Below are positions 9,371 through 21,800 of a stretch of DNA of 48,343 bases, in pieces. How positions within the stretch are numbered: position 1 is the stretch's first letter; each line of letters begins with the position of its first letter. The translations under genes were made by a program, and so were the position numbers. This DNA is from Ministeria vibrans ATCC 50519. Lineage: Eukaryota; Opisthokonta; Filasterea. Below the pieces are notes generated by a model. The model was given only the letters and a program-made list of their open reading frames with translations, did not search any database and had not been told where the DNA came from. The stretch covers positions 1 through 48,343 of the forward strand of contig CALSCP010001993.1 of the NCBI GenBank assembly GCA_943704425.1. Direction: 5' to 3'.

Positions 9371-12300
9371 GTCCCTTTCTTTTTTCGTGTTCGTACCTGG
9401 ACATACTCGAATTGGCACCCTCAATATCGCGGATCTGGCGAGAGACATCCGTTCCAGAGATGCCGGGCATCTGCTGGTCCATGAATATGATGTGAAAGGG
9501 CGTGGCAGCGTGCATGGCGAGCGCCTCGGTGCCTGACGAGGCAGTGGTGACGTTACTGGCGCCCAAACGCGTAAGCATCTTGGCCACAATCACTTGATTG
9601 ACGGTGACGTCATCCACGACAAGCACGCGCGACGTCTTCCACAGCTCACAGTGTCGCAGCCAGTCCTCGTGTGCCGTGTTCTCATGTGACTTCTTGCAAC
9701 GTGTCGTCGTCGTGCTACGACTGAAACTATCGCCGCGCACAAGCACCGGCACGTCGAGTCCTGCCATTGACGAAACCGATGAATGCGACGACGAGTGACT
9801 CACACTCTGGTTGCTGCTGTGGCTCGTCAACGGTGCTCTGCCCTCAGTGGCCAACATTGACGCAGACGTCGACAGCGCAGGGTGCTCAAACACGCCCAGA
9901 TCGGCACTGTTAATGGCGTCCATGCATGTCGCTGACCAGCTTTTCTTGCGCGCCGCCGCTGTCACGTTCTTGTAAAAGAGGCGACGTCGTTCGCCTGGCG
10001 ATGCTCGCGTTGGCACTGACTCCACGCTGCTCCGTGTACTACGCAGCATCTGGAGCGGCTTCAGATCAAAGCTCTGCACAATGGTGCGCTGTAGAAAGCG
10101 AAAGACTGCGTGCGAGTTCATGCGACGCCCGTCAAGCACCTCGTGGATACCCGAGGCACGCAACGACGGCAACAACGTCTCACTCGGCATCTCCTCTCCA
10201 TCGTGCACATACACGCACACTTGAACAGCGCCGTTGCGACACAACTGCCCCACCGACTCGACTTGGCTCTTCTCACCAAAGACCAGACATAAATGGAAAG
10301 GCATGCGATTGTTAGCGGCCAGTCGGGTCACGTCCTCGGCAAACTCGGGAGCACACGCAACGGGCGGACAGCGCAGACGCAAAAGAATCTTCATGAATCG
10401 CGCCGCAAGGCATGTGGAGCCATCAACGATCCCATGCTCGTTGCCATCGTCGGCCATTTCTAGTGCAGTGTCCACGTCGTCGCTCACGATGACAATGCGA
10501 GCCTCAGTTAGCTGTCGCACATCCAGTCCATCGCCACCAGTAGGAGCACCGTCAGACGCAGCACTGTCAGTCACAGCGCCGGCATCACCACTGAAAGTTG
10601 AGGCAGCATTCGACTCGCCACGACTTGCGATCGACGACGCGCTGCTTGCCGCAAATCTCTCAAAGAACACCAGGGACGGGGAGACACCATACTCTCTTGT
10701 AGCGCGCGGTGACGTTGGCGCTAGCATCGTCGGCATGCTTTGGCCACGGCTGAATGGTGGTGCCAGCTGGGGATCGGCCGTCGTTGTTGGTGCGGTATCT
10801 TTTTGCGATGAGAGGCGTACCGACAGTAATCCTGAGTCGGCACGCCGGAAGGGGCCCGGAGAGACGGGTGGCTGCGACACTGACGAAGAAGAGACGGAAG
10901 GCGATGAGGAAATTCGGCCACGACTCAGGTCAAAGTCATCCTGGCTCGCCGAAAAGTCTGACATGCTCAGCATCACTGAAGCGGCCGACAAGGCAGTGGT
11001 TCTCGCGCTGTCGGTTGATGCTGCTGCACCAAGCGATGACGATGAATCCGAGTCGTGCAAAGGTTCATTCAAAAACGGGCTGTTCGCCCAGCGGGCGAGC
11101 AGGGATGGGTCGCTGGCCGCAGCCTGCGCCATCTCCGCAATGTTGTCACTCGTGCTCTTGCTGAGCACCTCCGCAGTGTGCACAGGTGCAAAGAGAGTGC
11201 AGTAAAAAGTGGAGCCCTGGCCGGGTGTGCTCTCGCACCAAATGTTGCCACCATGGAGAACCACAAGCTCCTTGCAAATGGCCAATCCAAGACCTGTACC
11301 CTTCTCGGCGTGATGCAGCGGGTCAGCACTGACATGGGGCGGGGCTGTCGATGCATCAGAGGTGTCCGAGCCGCGCGAGATCTGCGAGAACGGCAGAAAG
11401 AGGTCCTTGACACGATCGGCGGGGATGCCCATGCCCGAGTCGCTCACGCTCAGGAGTACCACGACACCACGGCCTGAAGGAATGCTCGGTAGCGACACGG
11501 TGCTGTGCAGCTCGCACTCAATCTTGATGGCGCCCTTTGTCGTAAATTTGAGCGCATTGGAGATGAGGTTGGTGAGAACTTGGCGGATGCGCAGAGCGTC
11601 GCAATAGAGATGTCGTGGCACCGCAGGCGACACAAGAACACTCAGCGAAACGTCGGGCGATGAAAGAGCGCTGAGTCGATGCAGCTGAAAAATCTGCTCA
11701 ATGAGTGCGGGGAAGTCACACGGCGAGAACTCCAGGCGAAACTTGCCCGCCTCAATCTTGCTGAAGTCGAGGATGTCGTTGAGAATGGCTAGCATGTGGT
11801 CGCCGCTGCTATGCACAATCTTGGCGTACATAAGCTGCTCGTCGGTGAGCGTGTCGTCGGCTGAAAGGAGCGATGCACATCCAATGATGCCATTCATGGG
11901 GGCACGCAGTTCGTGCGAGACGTTTGCCAGAAAACGACGTTGTACGTCACGCACGCGAATGGCCTCGTCACGTGTCTCGGTCACAGTCTCTTCCTGCTCC
12001 ATCAGCGACGTGCGCAACTCTGCATTTTCACGTCGGAGAAGTTCAACTTCGAGACGCAGTCGTTCTCGTTCGCTCGAGCCACCGTCGCCCTGCAAAGCGC
12101 TGGCCGATTCGGTCACCGACAGAAACGACGACGACGCACTGAGTGGAGTGGTTGCTGGAGGAAAAAGTGACGAGGAAGATGCAGAGGCCGCCTTAGTCAT
12201 TGTCGTTTCCACCGCCAGGGAGGAAGAAGAAGAGGACAGCGACGCCGCCACCGGCACCGCCGCCGCAGGGATGTGCGAAAGCGATACACGAGAAGACAAC

Positions 12301-13581
12301 GTAGATGAGTGACCACGCGACGACATGACAGGGTTGGGACTAAGTTCATGTTCGGCGATGCCTCGCGCCACCATTTCTTGGTGGGACGTGACAAAAGGAC
12401 GCACAAGAAGATAGACAAAGTCGTTGTAGCGAACGGCATGACCCACAAGGACAAGGTCTTCGACGTGGCACCGCAATCGAGTCCATGGCGAGCTGTCAGC
12501 GACACTAATGAGCTGTTGGAGGGACGCTGCCATGGCCGGTTCCTCGACAGCAACGCGACCGGAGATGACCTTGCCAATGGCCAGCGATGGAATGATTTCA
12601 CGGCAACGAGTGCCAGCGGACAGCAGCACAGCATTGGTGTCGAGGGTTAGGTGAAAGGGAAAGGCTTTGGACACAAAGTCGGCGGCGGAATCAAGAAGTG
12701 CCCGACGAATGGAGTCGACAACAAGCGGCGACGGCGAAGAATTGGGGACATTCGACAGGCTTATGCGACTCTTGTGAAAGATATTGCCGTCATCGTCGAG
12801 CTCCGTCATGGACATGGCTGTCTTGCTGTCGCTACTGACGCTTTGATGAGCGCTACCGATTCTGACACCCGACGCACTCATCAGTTTGCGTCGCTTCAGC
12901 GAGAGACGGTGACGGTTGTGAAATTCAGTCTGTTGATTCTGGTGACGGTTTGCCATGCTTGCCACGACGGCAGCAATCGTGTCCGACGTCGGCTGAACGT
13001 CGGTTGATTCAAGGGGCATGTGGTGTGGCAGCGACTCTTGCAATGGTTGTGCGAACGATTGTTGCTGGGGTTGCGGCGAGATGGGGGGAACGGCAGTGGG
13101 ATACTGAGGGTCGGACCAAGTGACACGAGTGCCGTGGTCGGTTGAGGTATTTCGGAGAGTGAGGACTATGTCGCTTGCACTGCGTTGAACATTGCCACTA
13201 CTGCGTCTCGTTTCTGCAATGGTTGTGGAGTAGGACGACGAAGATTCTGTCGAGAGTAGCACGTTGGTGGGTTCCTTGATCTGGGAAGGGAGAGGCGGCA
13301 CGTCCTCCAGGCCAGTAGGGGAGACTTCGGGGGTGGAGCCGTTGGCGAGAAGTGTGGAATTGGAATCGAAGTTGAAGTGAGACTCGTGAGAGCTTTTTAG
13401 ATCGCGCTCTAGGGTGGTGAGCGGTAGGGAACCTTCGGGATGGGCTGCATCGCCCTTGAGGGGCATCACGAGGGTGTTGCGTTTGTGAAACACATCCGTG
13501 TCCCCAATGGGCGACTCATCTTGCTTGAGCACCACCTCTGCCTGTTGTTGTTGTTGTTGTTGTTGTTGATGATGATGATGA

Positions 13582-13624
<43 letters not shown>

Positions 13625-15400
13625 GAGATTGGTCGCCGGAGAGGGTGAGTGACGAGAGACTCGCGGAGATTGGGCAAGAGGCAAAGGGCTTGGAGGCAGG
13701 TGCGCTGCTTGAGAGGTTGCTGGAGCTGAAACTGGTGCGTGGAGCGCCTGATCGGAGTATTTTACCGGCACTGAGGTACCGCTTAGCAAGCAGACTTTCG
13801 CGTCGGAGCGTGTCGAGAGGGGAGACGATGCGATCGACCGACGGGGCACGACGATGCATCGACGTGACTGGAGGCGTGGCAGCGTTGGTCATCTCGTCAA
13901 AGCAGAGTGTGATTACACTACTTGAGACGGACCGTGACAATGACTGTGTCGAGAGGGTGGAGTCCGAGTCGATCGATGAGCGAGGGACCACGTCGCGAGG
14001 ACCAAAATTGGAACGCATGTAGCGAATGGAACGAGTCTCGACAAGGGACTTGGGCGAGGGTGTGTCCAAGAGGACGGGCGTGTCTCGGTTGTCGTTGGCG
14101 TTGGGGTTGAGGTTGTTGTTGCCGCTGTTGTTGTTGCCGCTGTTGTTGGCGTGGCCGAGTGTGTCAGGACCAGCGGAAGAAGTCGACTCGGTGTCGCTGT
14201 TATTCTTGGCAGTGTCGAGACTGAGACTGTTGAGGCTGTCGTGAGGCGACGTGTCCGCACTCTTTTCAGCCTCAACGAAAATAGAGTAGGAGACGTCGGC
14301 GGATGTGAGAACGAGGTCGTCGGGGAGCGAAGATTCACAGTAGTGCACAAAGAAGACGTCATGACTGGCGCCGACCGCACGAGACTCGATAAGGGAGATG
14401 TCGACGTCGACGTTATAGAGCCAGCCGACGGCGCGCGTGAGGCCCATCACATAGCTGCTGAGGCCGAGCCTGGACGCGCGACCGGGGATGTAGTGCAGCT
14501 GGAAGCTCGCAGGGGTCTCGTCGCTCACCCAAAAGCACGGAGGAAAGCCACCACTGGAAGAGGGCATTTGGCCGGCGTGAAGTTTGTTGAGCGTCGCAAA
14601 GAACGACACAAAGTCGCTGTCGAAGAAGTGGCGGACCGATTCCCAGACGCGCAACCCACGCAGGTAGACAATGACATGCTCGCCGAGGCGATCGAGAAAC
14701 TGGTCGAGGTCGAGCTTGAGAATGCCACACACTCGCTCGATGAGGCTATACGTGTCCTCGTCGCTGTACACATCGTCGATTGTATCTGGGAAAAAAAGAG
14801 GACACGTCAGAGAAGGTTTACGTCGTGACCGATTGCACGACAAGAAAGGCACGACGCGACCCGGGCGCTCGACCAGCGCGTCTCGCTATTGCGCCTGGCG
14901 GTAGGCGCGAACATGCGCTGGCCCTGGAAGACGCAATCATCGCCGAAAACTGAAAATGCCGTCTCCTTTCTTTTTTTTTTTTTTTCTCGCTTCTTTTGCA
15001 GTTGAAGCGATTGCGTTGGCAGACCACGCAAGAAAGCGCACAATACAGAAAACAGCACATATACTCCGGTGCAGGTTGGCGTCGGCAGCGATCCGCAAGG
15101 GAGGCGTCCAGCGAGCGGCGCGGGCTTCATCGACACCACGCCGGGGTACTAAAACACCGAAGGTGCACTTTCAAAGGGCCACGGCAGCAACGCGTGCGCT
15201 CGAGGGCGACCAGGTACACGTATACCACACGACGGTGCGTCGCAGCGGATCGAGAGAAGCCGCATAGGGTGGCAGAAGGGCCGAAACGTCAAACGCGGAA
15301 GGGCGCTCTCCTTACCAGCAAAGCCCAGCTCGTTCCACAGGTCTTCTCCATGGTGGACCACCACATAGTCTCGTACAGAGCTATGGATGATGCCCAGCAT
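9014..15400 (-). CDS. H-NOX / HNOBA gas-sensor hybrid histidine kinase
   Basis: Exons 15400-15316, 14785-9397, 9289-9199 and 9103-9014 join in phase to 1,884 residues. Residues 1-170 form an H-NOX heme domain: MLGIIHSSVRDYVVVHHGED start, YSDEDTYSLIERV, proximal heme His98 (LNKLHAGQM), and Y127/R131 of the YxSxR heme-propionate motif (here YIPGR, Ser to Pro). Tyr140 falls at the distal-pocket position. About 175-725 is low complexity with a Q/H tract. About 727-845 is HNOBA (KAFPFHLTLDTNAVL ... RPFVTSHQEMVARGI), as in soluble guanylate cyclase. A coiled coil (930-985) leads into HisKA with His986 (FLANVSHELRAPMNG), HATPase with N1105 (TNLISNALKF), DSGMGIP near 1145 and GTGLGLAICKELV. About 1454-1590 is a receiver-like fold without its Asp. 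The C-terminal receiver has DD1753-1754, phospho-Asp1798 (FMDQQMPG), T1832 and K1854. There is no cyclase domain. A short extra exon in the 530-nt first intron is possible. Confidence 0.93.
13538..13622 (-). repeat. Poly-Gln/His tract in the H-NOX kinase linker
   Basis: CAA-type codons (sense strand) encode two glutamine runs split by five histidines, at about residues 417-445 between the H-NOX and HNOBA domains. It is in frame and embedded in Ser/Thr/Asn-rich sequence, so it is probably a disordered linker. Confidence 0.9.
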
Positions 15401-15873
15401 TTGGCGAAGGCGGGGAATAATAGTAGTAGGACTGACAACTCACAACTGTGGTCAGTGTTGAGTTTCAGCTGCGGTTTGACATCAAAATAATTATAAATAA
15501 AGAATCGAGAGCTGTACTCAATGTCAAAACAAGACTATATACAAAACAAAGATCACTAGAGCAGCACAATGCTTCCGTTGTGATGTACGCTGCGGAAAAT
15601 AAAGATTATTATTATTATTGTCGGGGGGATATTGCAATAATTGCATAATAATAAGAATAACAATAATTATACTAATACTAATAATACGTCTTATTAAAAT
15701 AATAATAGTAATAATAATAATACTACTACTACTAATAATAATAATAATAATACTATTCTTTTAACGTATTGTCACCTTAAAGAATAAATCTTGTTGAGGA
15801 CGAAATAAAAAGTTCAAAAAAAAAGTTATTTTGTATTCTCTCTCGCTCTCTTCGTTGGTCGTTTAGTGGTATC
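15401..15873. other. Intergenic region upstream of the H-NOX kinase
   Basis: About 470 bp between the kinase start (15400, minus) and the stop of the giant secreted protein (15874, minus). The part near 15401-15560 is mixed composition and should hold the kinase promoter; 15600-15760 is (TAA/TTA)n microsatellite; 15760-15870 is the likely 3' UTR of the upstream gene. No coding region or RNA gene seen. Confidence 0.6.
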
Positions 15874-18800
15874 TCACTCCTTTTTCAACGCCGACACAAT
15901 TTTCTTTGCCAGGTTGTACAAGAAGGCGGCCACCTTCTTGATTCCCTCGAGAATCTGCTCACCCATTTGTTTGAGCGCTCGCGTGACTAGGCTCAGCACG
16001 TCGTACAAATTGATCTCGATGTTGAATCCAAAGCGAGCAAACACGGTCATGTCCAGTGCCGCCTTGACCCACATCGCGCCTGCCGCCGGATTAAAGTCCA
16101 ACTCAAACTTAAGCAGGTGCAGCTCAAAGTTGTTCTTCACAAACGTGACAAACTCCTCAATGACATTCAGGCCAAGATTGCCCACCGCCTGCGCCGCACC
16201 AACCACACCGTTGCAAAAGGCACTCGCGACGTCTCGCACGCCTCGATGCAGGAATGGCTCGACCAACTCGCTGTTAATGACCGCCGCTGCCGTCGAGTAC
16301 ACTGCTGCCCTGGTGCGTCCCTGCCCCCCGCTGGGACCGCACCACACGTGTCGCTGTTCGTGTCCACACAGCGCATGTGAAATACTAACGACAGTCGCAT
16401 CGCGTCGGCGATTCGTCGTCACACCGACCACGCTGCGCAAACACCGGTGATTGACGCATTCTAGTCCACTTGCACAGTTAACAGTCTTCAGACACGCTGC
16501 AGTCTCTCCGACTGTCCAACACACGCCGTTCACGCAGTGGTCCGATAGGCACTCTGCGTCGTGTTCACACACTGCGCCCACTGCCAGTGCCGACGCTGGG
16601 CACTCCGCGACACAGGCTGTGTTCTGACACTTGTGCGAGCACCGCGATGCATCGGACCAAAGCGCACATTGAGAGTCGTAGTGACAAGTCTCAATCTCAA
16701 ACGGAAGAATTGCCTCACAGCTACCCTTCCCATAGTTTCCAGCCACGCATTGATCCGACGTGCAGGAAGACGCGCGTAAACCATCGCAGGGCGCACCCCG
16801 TGGCAGACGACAGTACGAAGAGATGCACTCGAGGCCGCCACAGTCAGCCGACGACGCACACCACTCTCCAACGCGCGCGCTCATACTGCTACACTCCGCT
16901 CTGACAGGATCGCACGAGTGAGTAAGACACATCCACCGCGAGCACACACCCATGGGCGCCAACACTTGCCGCAATCGCGCCTGTGACGCAATGGGCGCGT
17001 ACACTGGGTTGTTCCATTCGCAGACGCCGCTCGCTCGATGGCAATGGTAGTATACCTCTTCGATTTTGCACTGTCTCGAGGTTTCGCAAGGCGACTCGCC
17101 GAGCAAATTCACCCGCAATGTGCCTCCCGACTTCACACATCGCGTACTCCTTGCGGATTCCTGCAAGAAGTACACACTCGCGCACTGATATCCTTTTGGA
17201 CATTCTGCTTTGAGCACACATGGCTGACCAGGACCCGTCCTGCATTCGCGCGCGTCCACATCACAATGTCCCGACACGCAATCCGCTCCGTCGGCACATA
17301 CACCATGCACTGGTGCGCCCACACACATCCCGCCTTTGCACACGCCCGACCGACACCCGACAGCACGACGACATGACTCGCCAACGTGAGCGCGCTGGGG
17401 TACACACATGCGATGGCGGCAATACCCCGAGCCACAGTCCTTATCCTCCGCACACACATCTCCATCCATGCGCATTTCGCACTTGCCGTCGCGACACCGC
17501 AATGACGCACATTGTGCATCAATTTGGCACGCTTCCGTAGCACCTCGAGGGGACCCATTGTAAGAAATGATCTTCCGACATGTACCGTAATAGCAGTCAG
17601 CCTCATAGCCGTCGGCGACACAGTCTGACCTGGTGCTACAGGTCGTTTGGCAGACTTGGCTGTTACATTTTCCGGAAGCACAGTCGTACCCGAGGTCACA
17701 TCGTTGTCCTCCCGCACGCAGACATTTCCCCGCAGTGCAAGACATATACTTGCCACACTCAGCATCACTTGTACACGACGATCGCAGTTTGTTCACGGCA
17801 CTGCACCGGCCAGTCTCCCGATCACAGGTGGAGCTGGCGCACTGTAGTGGCAAGCATAGCCCCACACTCTCCATGTACTTACGAAGCGCCACCTGGGCTT
17901 GATTGCCACTGAGCAGTGACACTGGCTCACGCCATCGACAGTACCCATCGTCGTTGCCACATCGAAAGTTGCCAATCCCCGGCAGGGAACAGGAACTCGA
18001 CGACGAACACGTGGTGGGAAAAGGTCCGACGACTGTGCCACCTGCGCCGCACTTTCCTCCATAACAGTGATCGTTCCAACACTCACCATCATCGGTACAC
18101 GGTGCACCAGTGAGCTGTCGACACGTAGTGCCACCTTTGCAGAGAGGCGCGTCCCACGAACACTCGGTGTTGTCGGCACATTGCTCACCCACATTGGCGT
18201 AGTCACACGCACCGGCACGACAGCGCCCCGAAGCACACTCGGCATTGCGGGCGCACACCTGCAACGGCTTCAGCCGCACCGGACCACATCGATAGTCAGT
18301 GCAAACGGCAGTAGCGCAGTTTGGTGCCATGGTACAGAAGCCACCCACGTCGCGCACTTGGCACACGCCTCGAGCACAAATGCCGCTTGTGCACTGTTCA
18401 TCAATCTCGCACGACTCGCCACGCTGCTTCTTCGCCGTACACGTGTAGCCCGAACAGCCCGGGGTGTTGTACGCGCATACACCGCCAGTGCAGCCGGACA
18501 CCGTGGGACAGCTATCTCCACCTGTACAGCTCCGTGCCCCCTTTGGCATAGTGCCACAGCAACTATGAGACGAAGAGCCAATGTAACAATTGTTGCCGTA
18601 GCACGACCGACCACCGCTACACTGCGACGACGAGCTGCAAGGACGCCCAGACTGCAACAAACATTTGCCACTGCTGCATTCAAGGTCACTGTGAAGCCCG
18701 CAGTCGGCATTGCTCGCACACGTCGCGCCCAATTTACTACTCTTGGCACATTGCGTCCCGTCGCACGCGTGCGTTGCACACATCCAGGGTGAACATACCC

Positions 18801-21800
18801 CCAGCTCGCTCAGGTGCTTCGACAGTGGGCTCTGCGATTCTCTTGCCGCAAACACCGGTTCGTCCCATCGGCAAAAGCGGTACACAGGGTCACACTTGAA
18901 CATTACGTTGAGCACGGTTGACTTCTGACAGTCGAATGCTGAATCACACCGGCATGAGCCCATCACATTGAAATGGTTGCATTCTTTCTTGGCGCATATC
19001 TTGAGCGAAATTGACATGCCTGGGAATGATGATGAGGCACACTCGCGCGTGGAACCCCACGACAACAAATCACACTCCTTGGAGCTTGAACACTGTTCGC
19101 CCAAAGCCTTCTTGCAGGTCCCGCCAGCGCAAAAGTTCGACACGCAGTCGCCATGTGCTGAGCAGCGAGCATTGTACTCTCTTCCTGCGCACCTTTCGTC
19201 CGTGCACATACCCGACGAACACTGGGCGTTGTACTGGCAGCGTGAGCCTCGGGGCTGCTTGGCACTACAAGAGGAGGCATGGCAATTGCCATTAATGCAG
19301 ACAAAGTTGCAGCCAAGAGAACCCGATGGAGAGCACTGATCGCTAGAGGTACACGGTGCGCCTACCACGTCGCACTGTTGTACCGAGTGGAAAGTTGTCG
19401 AGTGTGGCAATTGAAACAAGGCGCCGTACTTAACCTTGAATTCGTACTTTGAGCGCGTCACGCAGTAGCCGCCGCCGGGACACTGATCGTCGTTGCGACA
19501 GGAATTTCCACCAGAATACACACAAAGACCATCGACGGAGCAGGACCAGCCAGTGCCACAGGACCGGTCTGTGCTGCACACCGAGTCAGCTTGTCCGTTC
19601 GTCGGTCCGCATCGTTTTGACACCAAACACTTTCCCGACTCACACTGGGCATCGAATGCGCATGCGTGACCCGCCAACTTCAGCAGCGAGCTCGGACAAT
19701 AGGCAGCGCGATCCTTGTAGCAGAATAGGTGTGTCGCGTCACACTCCATTGCACATCCTTCTACCAGTGGACAGTCAGCGCTCGAGCGACATTCACATTC
19801 ACCACGAATGTTCACTCGGGAGTTTGGGCACGACAGGGACTTCAGCGAGCATCGTTTGTCTGGCGAACCGTCGGGTAGCTTTGCGTTCACCTGGCGACAG
19901 GAATATTTACTGCCACAATCACCGTCCGTCTGGCACCACGACCCGGCACCACCAACGCAAACAAATTCAATCGGACTGCACGCTTTGCTAGCGCAGTTGG
20001 CATCCCACGCGCACCGCAATCCCTTAGCCAGGGACACACAGACAGAGTTCACGCACAGGTCCGACTGACAGTGGCTGTTGGTGCGACACTTACTCCCGTC
20101 AGCCAGCAGCGCCAGCTGGATACTACATGGTCCGGTCGTCTCATGTCGATGACAAATGCCCGACGCTGTGTCACACGTACGCGCACAGGCCGTATCGAAG
20201 CCAGCGGTGCACGAAGGGGAGTAAATGCTACAGGCAGGTCGTCCGTAAACATTGAAGACTCCACGCGCCTCTTTCAGCGCACACACTCGTGGGCGCGTAC
20301 CATGGAAACCCGCTCGACCAGCCGACGCCTGTGCACACTCGGCCGTGCTACTGCACTCCATGCTATCACCACACTGCTCTCCCAATGCTCGCTTGCACGT
20401 CATGCTGTGCAAATCACACTGGTCGCTGTAGCAGTTTTGATGCGCCACACACTTGGAGCCAAATACACGCGCGACGCACAGGCCGCCCTCGCACAAACGT
20501 GATTCGCATTGGAGGTCCACACTGCATGCGTCACCAAGTGTGCCGACCGTTTCACAGGCAGTCACCTCGCACACTCCACTTGCATAGCGGCAACGGCGAG
20601 TGCAACCATCAACAAGTGACAGAGCGTGACAGATGGCATCACTACACACCGGTGTCCAGCTCACAGGTGAATACACGGCCCACTGGGTAGCGCACACCTG
20701 TACAGACACGGATTCATAGCCATAGTCGGCATAGCGAAGCAGTGCGCTTGAGCAACTGGCACCCGGCACTTGATACACGCAATCTCCGTCGTTGCGACAC
20801 ACATTGCCTTGACCCGGCTGGCACACTCCGTTGCTGGCACACACACTGCCTCTTCCACAGTCCTCTTGCGACGTGCACGCCCGATCCCGTGCAAAGCCCG
20901 GCACCGCGCATTGACCCGAATGACAGAAACCAGACCAGCACTGTGCGTGCGCTCGACACAACGCGCCCGTGTCACGCATCGCCGACGGCTCACAATGGTT
21001 GATTGCACCGCACGTGCCAAAGACGCTATCACAGCGCGTGTCGCAACCTTCAAGCTTTGGACAATCTTTGTCCGTCCCACAGGCACACGTGCCCTTGTAG
21101 GTGTGCTTGTTGACACAGTCGTTTGCAGCGCACATGGTTGGCAGCTGGTTTTGTTGAGACAGGTCGAAGCCCATGACTGCCAAAAAAGAGCACTTTGCTG
21201 TGCTCTTGGAGCAGTCGGCATCACTGGAACACGCCGATCCAAGCGACAAAACACACTTGCGAGTGGCAGAGTTGCACTCGCCGGAGGTACACTGATTGTC
21301 GGCCGTGCAATGATGTCCGTCGGGTACGTTGCCGGCCAAGTGAAGGCAGTAGCCAAATCGGTCACGAGTGTCGTCGTTGGAGAAGCATAATTGCGCACAA
21401 CGCTGATTCAGACAGGTCGCCTCACGTTCACACAGAGTCCATTTGCCGTCGCATGACTGGCCAATGTTGCGCAAGCGTGTAGGACGCGTGGTTGTCATCA
21501 GTGTGTCGACATGCTGCGTGAGCAAGGGCCATGTAAACACGGTCATGTGGACGCTGCGGCCATTCCCATTCGCCACCAGCTTGGGCAGGACAATGACGGT
21601 TGTCTGCCAGCCAATAGTCGCTTCGCCAGAAGCAACGCCGTCAAAGAAAAAGCTCACCTCACCAAGGTTGTAGTCCACAGAGATCGCCAAGTGCAAAATG
21701 GTGGTGTCGCTCGACGTGCCACCGTTGTTGAAGGGTGACGCACTCGAATCTGACATAACCAGCGCATGCTCAGTCGCCACGCCCGCTCGCACACGGCCCA

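Noticed and set aside
10234-11205. 323-codon open frame on the + strand
   Set aside because: It is antisense to the histidine kinase and phosphatase-like core, which has full conserved motifs on the minus strand; GC-rich coding DNA commonly gives such shadow frames.
9014-15400. Bacterial contamination or recent bacterial transfer as the source of the histidine kinase
   Set aside because: The gene has four exons with consensus GT-AG splice sites, the eukaryotic HNOBA domain and composition like its neighbours.
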